Origin: Carnegiea gigantea
Taxonomy: Eukaryota; Streptophyta; Magnoliopsida; Caryophyllales; Cactaceae
Reading direction: 5' to 3'
DNA length: 64,000 nucleotides
NCBI GenBank assembly: GCA_029747015.1
Contig: JAKOGI010000568.1
Location: 108,501 to 172,500 of the forward strand
The notes below the pieces were generated by a model that was not told the DNA's origin, did not search any database, and worked only from the letters and a program-made list of their open reading frames with translations. The first letter of the stretch is position 1. The number at the start of each line of letters is the position of its first letter. A program made the position numbers and the translations under genes. Shown one piece after another: positions 50,542 to 64,000 of the stretch.

Positions 50542-51155
50542 TCAATTGGCAACCAACTCTGCCTTGGCACAATTAAGTCCTTGGCCCTTAGTGGACTTCG
50601 AATAAATCATATGCGGATCATTACAACACAATTCATTAGACTTAATGATCTCATCAGAAATAGTAACATCACATCTATAATAAGGCAATGAAGTAGGAGA
50701 AGAATCTTGGTCCTTAAACAAACCAAATTTAGTATGGTGCTCTCTCACATCATATCTCAACTGCCCCCCGTTAACATCTATCCTGCAACCTGTAGTAGTC
50801 AAGAAAGGTCTCCCAAGAATAATTTGGGTATAGGCATCTTCCTCCATATTAATAACTACAACATTAATAGGCACATAGAAATCACCCACCTTGATGGGGA
50901 CATCCACCAAAATACCCACCGGGTACTTCACAGAATTGTCCTCTAATTTGAGTGAAATAGAGGTGAGTTGCAACACTTATGGGTCAAATTTCTTAAAAAT
51001 AGAATAGGGCAACAAACCTACACTGGAACCAAGGTCACATAAAGCCCTATCAATGCTTAAATGTCCTATCAAGCAAGGGATAGAGATGCTCCCGAGGTCC
51101 TCAAGCTTTGCGGGAAAACTGTTTAGAACCACAACATTACACTCTTCACCTAAAG
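50542..51155 (-). pseudogene. Element D aspartic protease
   Basis: The active site region reads RALCDLGSSVGLLPYSIFKK, with the catalytic Asp at 51034-51036 in the Asp-Leu-Gly-Ser form usual for Athila. After one stop, the frame 50976-50542 continues LTSISLKLEDNSVKYPVGIL and YTQIILGRPFLTTTGCRIDV, the ILGRPFL block of retropepsins. RT does not follow. Confidence 0.8.
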
Positions 51156-52650
51156 TTACAGTCTCTTGCTCATTAATTTCCCCTTTTGGGAGAGGATCTC
51201 TTTCGTAAATTTAGCATACAAAGGCATTTGAGACAAAGCATTAGTGAGGAGAATGTTCTTATGAAACTCCGTAGACATGTTAAGAAACTTCCTAAATTGG
51301 GCATCGATTTTGGCCTTAACAACTCCTTGGGGGAAAGGTAAGGGAGGCATATAAGGCATCAGGGAAGGGGGCTTAAATGTCTTGGACCTCTCACTCTCAT
51401 CGTGGTTCACCTCACTATCCTCCTTAATCCTAACACCCTTAGGATCCTTTAATCGATTCTCAAGATAACACAATTGCAATGCTCTATAGGGTTAGGTTCG
51501 GGCTTATTAGGAAGTTAACCGGCAGGTGTAGGTGAAGAGCTAGCTTATTGAGTAATTTGGGCTTCTAACATCTTATTATAAGTTGTAAGTATATCAACCT
51601 TAGAGGCTAATTGCTTAATATACTCATCTCACTTTTATGCGCGATAAGCACGCTCTCCATCATGGCCTCTAAGGTAGACTTTTGGGGAGCTTGTTGGGGA
51701 AAGGGAGGTCTTTGAATCCCGTGGGGTGGTCTAGCATTCATTTGGGGCACAGTGAGAGGGTTAGACCTATATAAGAAATTTGGGATTTCTCCAACCCAGA
51801 TCATAGGTGTTAGAATAAGGGTCATTGGTCGGTCTCGGAATGTAGTTGATATAGTTAACTTGGTCACTAGCATCTTAGGCAAATGGACTCCCAACTTGGC
51901 AATTTACAGTGAAATATTCAACCAAACTAAAAATTTCACATGGGGGAGGAGCACTTGAATTTACAATATTAGCATTCAATCGATTGAATCTCTAAGTAAT
52001 AGCATCTACTTTAGTAGAAAGTAAAGTAAGTGCATCAAACTCAAGTATACCTCCAACCCGTTTGGGCTGGCCTCTTATATTGGGCCATTGGAAGTTGTTG
52101 AGTGCTATCTTCTCAATTAAATTGTAGAATTCATCCTCCATTTTGTCCATTAAGGTGCCACCCGCCGTGACACCTATGGTGGACCGCACATGTTAAGTAA
52201 CTTCATTGTAGAACATTTACATGATCATCCACTTTTCAAGACCATGGTGAGGGCACAAACTCAATAAGTCCTTGAATCACTCTCATCCTTCATAGAGCGC
52301 CTCATCGTCCCTTTGAGCAAAGGTAGTGATTTGGTTCCTCAAACTTGCCATCTTGGTAGGCGGGAAGAACTTGGAAGAAAGGCCCTTGTGAGCTTATCCT
52401 AAGTTGTGATGGACCCCGGAGGCAATGAATGAAGCCATGCCCGTGCCTTATCCCGTAACAAAAAGAGAAATAGGCGAAGGCGAATGGCATTGGTGGTGAC
52501 TCCCTTTAGCTTTAATGTGTTGCATACTTCCAGAAAGATCGAGATGTAAAGATTTGGGTCTTTCATTGGGGCACCTCCAAACTGTGATTGTTGAACCATA
52601 CAGATGAGTGTCAGTTTCAGCTCAAAGTTATGAGCTTTCACATTCTATCG
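51156..52650 (-). pseudogene. Element D gag
   Basis: The capsid part (52641-52399) reads SQFGGAPMKDPNLYISIFLE, then LFLLRDKARAWLHSLPPGSI. This is a classical plant retrotransposon gag (PF03732 type). Later frames give AGGTLMDKMEDEFYNLIEKI, NNFQWPNIRGQPKRVGG and, near 51890, a knuckle-like CEIFSLVEYFTVNCQVGSPF with Cys losses. The end (51479-51156) contains FPQGVVKAKIDAQFRKFLN and LSQMPLYAKFTKEIL. Three or more frame breaks and stops are present. Confidence 0.85.
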
Positions 52651-52973
52651 GGCAATACTAGAAGTAATGTGTTGGACTCCTAAAGTAATAAAATCCCAGA
52701 GTGTCTTCTTCGATCTCCATCAACCATTGTATGAGTAGTATTACGGGCCTTGCGCCTTTACTCTTCTAGCCTTTGCTTCTTCCTCCTTAAACGAAAACTC
52801 TTTTCAATCTCCGGGTCAGGTTCGTATGGAAATGAACTTTGCCTTAAAGGGGTAAATCGCCTACAAGCACCAACACAAACACCACAAAAGCCATCAAAAG
52901 GGTAAAAAGTACAAATAAAAGAAAAATGCTTGGTCAATTCCTTAGGATTAACTCAGTAGATCACAAGTTTTGG

Positions 52974-52991
52974 TCCCCGACAATGGCACCA
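52974..52991 (-). promoter_or_regulatory. Element D primer-binding site
   Basis: TGGTGCCATTGTCGGGGA on the - strand, six bases after the LTR end. It is a variant of the Athila/Ogre-type site. Confidence 0.82.
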
Positions 52992-52997
52992 AAAACT

Positions 52998-54215
52998 TGG
53001 TTCCACATTCCGCAAACGCACAAATGTTATAGTCTAGATAAAATATTATTCTTTGAGACCAACACAATATTGGATCTTGCCCACTTGAAAATGCTAAGGG
53101 AATAAATTTTTCAATGTGTTGTTTGAACTATGCTAATTAGTTATTTAGGAATTCAATCAAATTAAAGCATCTAGGGATTTGTTTGACCTAATTAAAGAGT
53201 TGAATCTTTGGATTTAACATGCACTCTTCTCTAGTTTGGATGATTAAAAAGAATTGTAATCCAACTTAACTCAATCTTTTCTTTCGAAATAAACTGAATT
53301 TCCTACACTAAACCAATTATCATTCCTTTAAATGTCCTTATTTTGGTCTAGGTTAAAGATATTTGATTACGAAAGGTTTCCTCTAAACTTGCAATTCTTT
53401 TTCAAGGATTACTAATTCTAGTCCAGTCTCGTTTATCTAATAGTGAGTTTCTCATATCAGTACTTCATTCAACTATTTAACATATGCAAGCAAATCTGGG
53501 CAAACTTACTCACGTCAATGTAATCGCAAGATAGAATAACACCATTTAAGATAGATTAAGCACAAAAAATGGAGATTGCAGATTCAACATCTATACTTCA
53601 GCATACCAATCCTTAGATTGAATTAAACCACTCACCTATGATTAAAGAAAAGAACATCCAAATCAAACAAGTGAAAGTTCAAGAAGAGAGAGGAGAAAGC
53701 TTAGCAACAATGGAGGTTCTTCAATGATCTTTTAACCTTCAAGGATCTAATTGCCAATTTCTTCCTTCAAATCTTTTTTTGGCTTCAACAAAAACTAGAA
53801 AAATCCTAAAACTAATGAGAGATATGATATTTAGGGTGAGTGTATCCCCTTACTTACAGCTGGAAATGCCTTCAAATACCTAAACTTAAGCTTTCTCAAC
53901 CACACAATCGAGGCAAAACAAAGATGCTCATAGTTACCAACCTACCACAGATCATGGTCATCTCTGGCCATGAGGTTGTCTTTCTCTCTTTGCTCCACGA
54001 GCATATAGAATGGGGGCAATTGTGGTGACTCAAAAAATGTGCCCAAATGAGGATCAACACCGAGTCAAAAGGGCCTAAAACTTGCAAAATGCACCAAGGA
54101 AGTGTGCCCCAGTATAAAATAGAAAAAAGGATGGAAATCATGTGCTTAAACACACAATCTCCTAGGAAATGCTATCAAATGGCCCTAAAATGATATACTT
54201 TTTTGGCACTTATTA
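52998..54215 (-). mobile_element. Element D 5' LTR
   Basis: 1218 bp, partner of 27218-28437. The last base pair reads TA rather than CA before the GAAGG duplication. Divergence from the partner is clearly larger than for element E. Confidence 0.88.
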
Positions 54216-54220
54216 GAAGG

Positions 54221-55150
54221 GTAGAGCATAAACTCCAATATGTTTTGAATGTGGCTAGATCACTTTGATTCCAAGTTCACTTACCCTTATAGCTCTAGGG
54301 CGAATGTGCTTTAACTGTAGCCTACCTTATTAATCGAACCCAGAGGAAATTGTTACAAGGTAAAACTCCCTATGAGGTGGTTTTTGGAGTTAAATCTAGC
54401 TATGAGCACATTAGGATTTTTGGTAATTTATGCTTTGCACTTCATAGACCAAAACCAGAAGATATGTTTGCCTCTAGATGTCGGAAATGCGTTTTTGTGG
54501 GTTATCCCTATGGTAAGAAAGGTTGGAAGTTGTATGACTTAGAAACACATGAAATCTTTGTGAGTTAGGATGTAATATTTTACGAAGAAAATTTTCCTTT
54601 CTCCTTCACAAATAATTGTGATAAAAATCACACAAACCCTACTCCAATTAAAGTTGGACAACAAATGGGAATATATGTTAGGTATGATAACTTGATGCCA
54701 TGCGCTGATGCACCAGTGATCCAAGATGCGGCATTTGAGCACTAGGTCTATGATGTGCTTGAGCTACCCAACCTAGTGGCATTAGAGTTGAGCAATGGGC
54801 CAACCGCAAAAGCATTGCCAACAGCCCAAGATATGTGCTCAGCAGGCCATCCAGTAGCCCAGGATATGTGCTCAGCGAGCCATCCACAGCTGGCCATGCA
54901 GGATAGCGATCAGGCCCAAACTAGGCTGTACAATTCTAACTTAAAAATGGGCTACGAGACCAGGGGAGCTCGGTTGGGCCGGTCCAAAACACTACAGCAA
55001 ATGGTCCTAAATTTTGGGCATATCTGCGCGACAGCATCCAAGCCGATTGCATCTTGAAGACTATGTGTGCTACGGAGCTTGCACCCCTCTCCTCAAGACA
55101 CTTCACTACAGCAAAATTCCTTAGGAACGTCGTATCCCTTAATTAATTAT
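54221..55150 (+). pseudogene. Copia 1 C-terminal integrase and linker
   Basis: The frame resumes with VEHKLQYVLNVARS (catalytic Glu) and continues to ALTVAYLINRTQRKLLQGKTP. It then gives the C-terminal block IFGNLCFALHRPKPEDMF and GYPYGKKGWKLYDLETHEIF. The linker holds a 33-base near-perfect tandem duplication at about 54825-54890, encoding AQDMCSAGHP then AQDMCSASHP. Confidence 0.85.
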
Positions 55151-56407
55151 ATCACATGCGATCGATTACCTAGCCCTCACAGAGCTTTCCTAGTAGCCAT
55201 TACCAAAATTTTTGAGCCACGATAATATCATGAATTGCCAAGACATCCGCGTTGGTGTCAAGCTATAGCTGATGAGATTCAAGCCTTAGAGAGAATCAAA
55301 CTGGACCGTTGCAGATCTCCCCTTGGAAGAAACTAATCAATTGTAAGTGGGTCTACTGAGTGAAGTACAAGCCCAATGGCACTATTGAGCATTTCGAAGC
55401 AAGACTTGCTGTATGAGGAAATCATCAGTTAGACGGTTTTCATTTTAATGAGGCTTTTGCTCCTATTATAAAAATGGTTAGTGTGAGGGTTTGCTTGTCT
55501 ATTGCTATGGCTAAAGGTTAGGAATGACACCATATCGATATTAATAATGCCTTTCTGCATGGCGGTCTCCATGAACAAGTTTATATGCGGCTGCCTCCCG
55601 GTTTTCCTACTACCTCATCGAATAAGGTTTGTAAGCTTCATAAGTCCTTACATGGTTTATGTCACGCACTGCGCCAATGGTTTGCTAAGTTATCTGCTAA
55701 GCTGTGTTATTATGGTTTTGTGAGCTCCTGTGTTGACTATTCCCTTTTCACTTATCGAAAGGGGACCACATTCCTGACTTTATTAGTTTATGTTGATGAT
55801 AGTATTCTTGTTTGTAATGATTCTCAGGCCTGTAAGGAGCTCAAGGAGTATCTCAACTCTTAATTCTGAATAAAAGATATGGGGTCCTCTCAAATATTTC
55901 TTGGGCATTAAAGTGGCTAGAGGGCCAATTGGTCACTTTCTGTGTCAATGACAATACTTCTAGGAAGCAAGCCTGTGGACTATTGCATAGAAGAAAATCA
56001 CAAACTTGCACTAGCCTTTGGAAAAAGATATGGATGATCCCAGCCATTATCGACGTCTAGTTAGACTTCTCATAGACCTCACTATCACTCGTCCAGAGTT
56101 GTGTTATGTTATTCACATTCTATCTCAGTTTATGTAGAATCCAAAAGAGGAGTACATAGATGCAACACATTGAGTACTACAAACTCAAAGCTACCCTAGG
56201 ATATGGTCTTTTAGTATAGTCTGATCATACTCTTCAGGTGCATACTTATTGTAATGTTGATTGGCGTGTGCCCACTTACATGACATTCTCTCATAGGTCA
56301 TCTAGTTACCCTTGGTCACCAACATCACGGAAGACTGCGAAGCAAACCATAGTTTCCTGCTCTTTAGCTGAGGTAGAATATCGATCCGTGCTGCTACTAC
56401 TAGTGAG
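55151..56407 (+). pseudogene. Copia 1 reverse transcriptase
   Basis: The frame at 55585-55863 encodes [20 protein letters not shown], then [17 protein letters not shown] and [14 protein letters not shown]. The catalytic YVDD (55789-55800) is intact. Upstream motifs are spread over other frames. Stops lie on both sides. Confidence 0.85.
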
Positions 56408-56710
56408 TTGACATGGCTTAACTCTTTACTGGGTTCTTTAGGGGTGTTTCATAACATACCCATGCATCTATATTGTGATAGTCAGGCCACCCTTCGCATG
56501 GCCAAAAACCCTATTTTTCATAAAAGTATGAAGCAGATAGAGATAGACTACTATTTTGTTCGTGAAAAATTGGAGTCCGGTGACCTAACAGTTTCTTACT
56601 TGGCATCCAACCAATAGTCTGCTAACATATTTACCAAAGCTCTGGGCAAGAAGAAATATGTACACTTAAGGGGCAAGCTAGGTATGATTGATCCTTATGC
56701 TCTGCCTTGA
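56408..56710 (+). pseudogene. Copia 1 RNase H
   Basis: It encodes MHLYCDSQATLRMAKNPIFH and then QIEIDYYFVREKLESGDL and ANIFTKALGKKKYVHLRGKL. This is the Copia RNase H C-terminus, ending at TGA 56708-56710 just before the purine tract. One in-frame stop lies after ASNQ. Confidence 0.85.
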
Positions 56711-56717
56711 GGAGGGG
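56707..56717 (+). promoter_or_regulatory. Copia 1 polypurine tract
   Basis: TTGAGGAGGGG directly precedes the 3' LTR and overlaps the RNase H stop codon. Confidence 0.75.
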
Positions 56718-56947
56718 TATTAGGAATATATTTGATACGGAGATAATAAAGAAATATTTATTTCCCATAATTGTATTTTAGATAGGTTAGAAGTCTTGTG
56801 GCTTAGTCTTGAAGCCAGGGTTAGTTGCACCCACATTGTACATATCTTGTAATTATTTTTGCTCAATGACATATCAGAGAAGCAGAGGCCACGACAATCA
56901 ACCCTTACGCCGTTTTCTCTCACCTCCTATCTCCCTGCAATTCTTCA
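56718..56947 (+). mobile_element. Copia 1 3' LTR
   Basis: 230 bp, partner of 24973-25199. It ends in TTCTTCA like the 5' copy. Confidence 0.85.
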
Positions 56948-57470
56948 CTCGTCCTACACAAAATCCATAAATTTTTATGACAGATTAAACGAAAATCAAT
57001 GAATATTGAAGAAAACATACACAAAGAACAACAAAATTCTGATCAAAATTCTGAAGATATACACGAATATTGGATATAGCTAACAATTTAGAGTAATTAA
57101 TCGAATTCAAAGGGTGGAATTTCCAAAGTCAGCCCCTCCATCGCTCTCCATTTCCATCTATGCCTCTGAAAAAGAATGGAGACCTCTCCAACCACCAGAG
57201 CACCACCTGACAAGTGTAGGAGCACTATAGACATGGGATTGCAGATGGCGTGCAAGACACAAAGACAGTCGAACCCTAGGCGTCAATAGGATGAAGGCAT
57301 GAAGAAGATTAAGAAATAGCAATACTTGCAAATTAAGATTTACCCCTCTGCGGTGTAAAAATACAACCCAACGCCACTAATTAAACGCGTCCTTCCTGGG
57401 CCGTTAAATTTAGAAATTTGACAAGCGAACTTATGTTTGCCCTATGAAATAGTTTGAACCGAAATAATGG
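56948..57470. other. Unassigned flank right of Copia 1
   Basis: I see no coding signal, terminal repeat or RNA gene here. It is probably older DNA into which Copia 1 inserted. Confidence 0.4.
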
Positions 57471-60375
<2,905 letters not shown>

Positions 60376-60380
60376 AATTT

Positions 60381-60398
60381 TGGCGCCGTTGCCGGGGA
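60381..60398 (+). promoter_or_regulatory. Element G primer-binding site
   Basis: TGGCGCCGTTGCCGGGGA, five bases after the LTR end, the classical Athila/Ogre-type site. Confidence 0.88.
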
Positions 60399-60653
60399 AA
60401 GAAAATAAGATTGTTAGTTTACTTCTACTTAATTTTACTGCTTTTATTGCTTTGTTTTAGCTCTAGTATTTTATTTTTATAGTTTGTTTTAGTTTATGAG
60501 ACTAAGGAGTGGTTGCACGATCGAAAACAAAAAGGAGTATACGTTTGAGGTGTTTGAAAATAAAGGGATCAGGTATGCTTAGTGCAGGAGATCCAACTAG
60601 AGGATCCATGAGCTTCCTGACATCGAGCCAACGACTGTACAGAAAGGCGCTGG

Positions 60654-60669
60654 TTGGGAGGCAACCCAA
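60654..60669 (+). promoter_or_regulatory. Conserved TTGGGAGGCAACCCAA motif, element G
   Basis: GCGCT, two bases, then TTGGGAGGCAACCCAA, a 5-bp-arm inverted repeat. It matches 50123-50138 in element D at 15 of 16 positions plus the GCGCT lead. Confidence 0.65.
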
Positions 60670-60734
60670 CATTTTTTAAGGAAGTTTTTAATTCGCTTTC
60701 AGCATCTTCTTTTCTTTTATTAATTAGCATGCAT

Positions 60735-60763
60735 TAGGGACAATGCATGAATTAAGTGGGGGG
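60735..60763 (+). promoter_or_regulatory. Internal PPT-like box of element G
   Basis: 'agggacaatgcatgaatt' is followed by AAGTGGGGGGG. It has the same layout as the true PPT box at 61883-61916. Confidence 0.6.
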
Positions 60764-61900
60764 GTGCATCCTGCATTTAGTTCCTACAGTATTTATTCAT
60801 GCTAAAAAAACAAGTAAAAAAAAATTTTTTTTTTGATTTTCTTATAAATAATGCATGATATGAGTTTATGCTAGGCTTGCTTGCATAAAATTTTTATTTT
60901 CTTCCCTATTTGTAGTTTATCCTTCTACGAGTGAAGACTTCTGAGCATGCTAGCTGTCATTCAGATAAGTTTGAATTGATCCCCATATATCTCTTTAATA
61001 AGTAACTGTCATGATTATTCATCTTATTTGGTCATGTATTATATCCGCTTCAAAGGCAATAAAGTGACCTAATCCATTTCCTAGACTATTGAATTAGTAG
61101 AATAACTTATTAAAATTGTGACTTTTCTTGTCTTATAAAAGGGGAAAAAAAAAAAGAAGAGAAAAACAAGAAAACCAAAAAAAAAAAAGATTAGATTACT
61201 AATATGGGTAGGAATATGTGGTTCGGCACCTTTTCTCCTTAAGTTTAGGTCTCAAGTTGAGCTTTATGCATGGAGTAACCCATGTTGGGAGAGCCATGCC
61301 CCTTTTTGAGCCGATCAATGACTCGTACCAAACTAACAATCAAAAAAATAAAAAAACAAAAATAATGATGAGAACAAATTGTTTGCTCCAGCACCTCTAT
61401 TCGGGTAAGTGTGAGACAAGGAGTGTTTAATTTCTAAGATCTTATATGAGCCTCGAATATGTGCGCAAGTAGAGTTTGAAAAAAAAGAAAAAGAAAAAGA
61501 AAAAGAAAAAAATTGCAAGGCAAGTTACAATCAATTTTAATGAGTTATTCCTTCTAGTTCAATTGTCTTTATAGTCATACCGTACTTCAATTTTTCTATC
61601 GTAAAATTTTTAGACCTCTTGATCGGTATATACATGCTTAAAAGAGATGAATGATTATTGCTCTTATTACTTCATTAAGGAAATATTATGAGGATGATGA
61701 AGAAACTCTTTAATAGTAGTTGGATGTTTAGTAGTTATTGACTTGTTGGAAGAAAAACTAATTAATTTTGAATAAAACTGTTTTTAAAGCAAGTCAATGC
61801 TTAGTATAAATTTTATATTTATGTATAACTTTATAAGAAAGAAAGGGGGTTAGTTTTTAGGTCACGTCCCAGATTTTTTTACACGAGGACGTCCAAAGTC

Positions 61901-61916
61901 TAAGCGTGGGGGAATT
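61901..61916 (+). promoter_or_regulatory. Element G polypurine tract
   Basis: TAAGCGTGGGGGAATT directly precedes the 3' LTR and follows a 'gaggacgtcc' box. Confidence 0.82.
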
Positions 61917-64000
61917 TATTAAGTCATAAATCATGCATTGTTTTAATTATTATTTTGATTATATTATTTATATTATTTCGTCTAATTTACTCTATTTTAT
62001 ATATTTTTCAGGTTAAGCGTTGATAAAATAAAAAAGAAAAGAGAAGACGTCGAAGTTCGGATTTTACACACTAAGTTATCAAGTTGGTCTAAAAATAATG
62101 ATTTATGAAAAAATATTACTTCCATAATGATTTATTTGGGTTAAGGTTATAAAATTATCACTCCTAATTAAAAACAAATTAGGAGACTTGGAAGAGAAGG
62201 AGTCCAAAGAAGCAAATCCTAGTAGAATAATATTATAAAAGAAAAATCCCTCACGCCACATCTTCATCTCCAACCCTAGCCACCTTCACGCCTAAACTCC
62301 ATTCCTCATCTCCTCCTTCACGCAGCCACACCACGCCTAGCCTCCTCACCTCCATCATCCTCAACCATCACCCCAGATCATCATCATCATCACGATCATC
62401 TTCATCACCATCATATATCACCAACTATCCAAGGCCAAGGCATCACCATCATCCATGGCTTTCACCACATTGTGAAAGTAATATTGTTTTTTTTTTCCTT
62501 TTACTTTATGAGTTTAGTTGGTAATTAAACATGAATTATTTAGGTAAATTGTGATTTTATTTTTAATATGAGTGAGTAATTTCCTTGTGCTTAGTATAAT
62601 CTATTTAAAATCATGCTAAATTAATTATTTTGAAATAAGTTTTATACTTTATTGTCTAGTTCATTTTTATTCATGATTTTATAACGATTAGTATTTATTG
62701 TGTTATATTAATTAGAATGCATGCTAATTAGTTTAATACGAATTCATATGATAGTTTAAAAAACTTTAATACGTAAACGTTATTGTCTTTTAGGCATAAG
62801 TATCACTCTAATGAATCATGGATGGCTCAAACCCGTCTCTTTTAATTAGATAATCGTTATAGATCTTTGCTAAATCAATTTGCTGGTAAATTAGTTACAA
62901 GGCATTAGATGATGTTTTCTAATACTTAATGCTCTAATTTGATTAAATGCTTGCACTGGTGGTAGGGTTATTAAAACTAATAGGGTTTATATTAGGGTTG
63001 GACCTAAATAAACTATAATATAAGGAAAAATAGGAAAGACCCACTGGTGGGTGTCTTCTATAGTCTAACTCATGGATAAATCGATTTGTGTGTTGATGAT
63101 AAATATTAATTTGCATGGTGGATATAGATTATGCTAAGTATTTTTCATAAATTTGATATCGTTGATAATTATTTCTTGCTTTTTAGTTAATTTCTCTAGT
63201 TTGTCAATTTTTATTCTTCAATTTATAAACTTTAATATAAATTTCATTTACCCCCCCCAAAAGAGTAGTCTTTTAGGAGTATCTTGGTAATATTAGATCA
63301 ATTAAATTTTGATTTTTAGTGTGGTTATAATTTTCAGATTTAATTTCTATTCTGTTTTGCCATTTATTTACCGGTTTGTTAGAAATTAGGTTAAAAATAG
63401 TTCATTGTGTGTGTTTTCATGTTTTAGTCCATTTTAGGGTTTATATAGTATCCTATTTAGCCTTTAATTAATTTTGAAGTTTTTGAAAATTATTTGATAA
63501 TTTTTCAGAATTATCTCGTGAATTGGATATGTGCAGGTTTTTATTTTAATAAATCTGAAAATTATGTTTTTAATTTTTATTTTATGTTTTTAGGGTTTTA
63601 TTAAGTCCATAAAATTATATCCTAAAATCTGAGCAATTTTTTTATTTATTTTCGTATTTATATTAGTGTAGTTTATTCTTTCTCTAATTTCAGATTTTAT
63701 TTTTTGTTTTAATTTTCTGGAGTTAATTTTCTGTTTTAATTTTTCTAAATTTAATTACATATAATTTTGGAGTTATAAAGTTATAAACTTGCAGAATATT
63801 AATTTGGATTACTTTCTGTAATTTTTAATCTTACTTTTCTGATTGTTGTTTTCAATTTTAATTTTTAGTCCAGTATTGTGTAATTATTTCTGTTTTTATT
63901 TTTCAGATTATTTAGGATAGGTATTTACTTTTTTATTTTCCGAATTAAATTTAGAATATTTAGGAGCAATATTAAGTATTTTTTCAGATTTTTATCTATT
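61917..64000 (+). mobile_element. Element G 3' LTR, incomplete
   Basis: It aligns with 58121-60188 of the 5' LTR. It starts TATTAAG (TG changed to TA), lacks the 20-base duplication, and has an extra T-rich insert of about 40 bases near 63565-63610. It runs off the right edge of the window. Confidence 0.88.

Larger units (their letters stand above)
60399..61900 (+). mobile_element. Element G interior, non-coding
   Basis: The longest ORFs are about 70 codons and resemble nothing. It holds the palindromic motif (60654-60669), a PPT-like box (60735-60763), an A-rich tract (61141-61190) and an A/G-rich run (61478-61510). Confidence 0.75.

Overview
The window reads as plant nuclear heterochromatin made almost entirely of transposable elements. 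The evidence is LTR retrotransposons of the Tat and Athila types, Copia elements, a Helitron with plant-type ends, very long LTRs, and coding remnants full of stop codons. I found no ordinary host gene and no rRNA or tRNA gene. A flowering plant is likely; the species cannot be told from the sequence alone.

Layout. (1) 1-1566: 3' end and 3' LTR of a Ty3-type element (A). (2) about 1567-20564: a decayed Tat-lineage element (B, + strand). It has pol with two RNase H domains, two hairpin-bearing minisatellite arrays, and at least four former genes on the OPPOSITE strand. One of these is a coiled-coil/acidic-tail gene; the other three are tandem paralogues. Element B was later hit by a 3.86-kb solo LTR (6146-10001, TSD TCAGC) and by a 2.77-kb Helitron (16118-18887). 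(3) about 20565-23700: a truncated Copia element on the - strand. (4) 23.7-24.97 kb: AT-rich DNA with a 0.5-kb tandem duplication. (5) 24973-56947: a four-level nest. A Copia element (+) holds an Athila-like gag-protease element D (-, TSD GAAGG). D holds a coding-free element C with 3.3-kb LTRs (-). C holds a gag-only element E (-, TSD GTCAC). (6) 57.47-58.12 kb: a TA-rich microsatellite. (7) 58121-64000: element G (+), with 2.25-kb LTRs around a 1.54-kb non-coding interior; its 3' LTR runs off the window.

The nest can be dated from its order alone: Copia first, then D, then C, then E. It is supported by target-site duplications, by reading frames or homologous sequence that rejoin across each insertion, and by LTR pairs of nearly equal length (E 1821/1821, D 1220/1218, C 3323/about 3347).

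The observations most worth pursuing are the antisense gene set of element B, with TATA boxes at matching distances; the conserved SSDEE-like tails of its three paralogues; and the gag-only ORF of E with EYESF repeats. Also notable are the second internal PPT-like box in D, E and G, a shared palindromic motif in D and G, and premature stops that mostly look like CAG-to-TAG changes.
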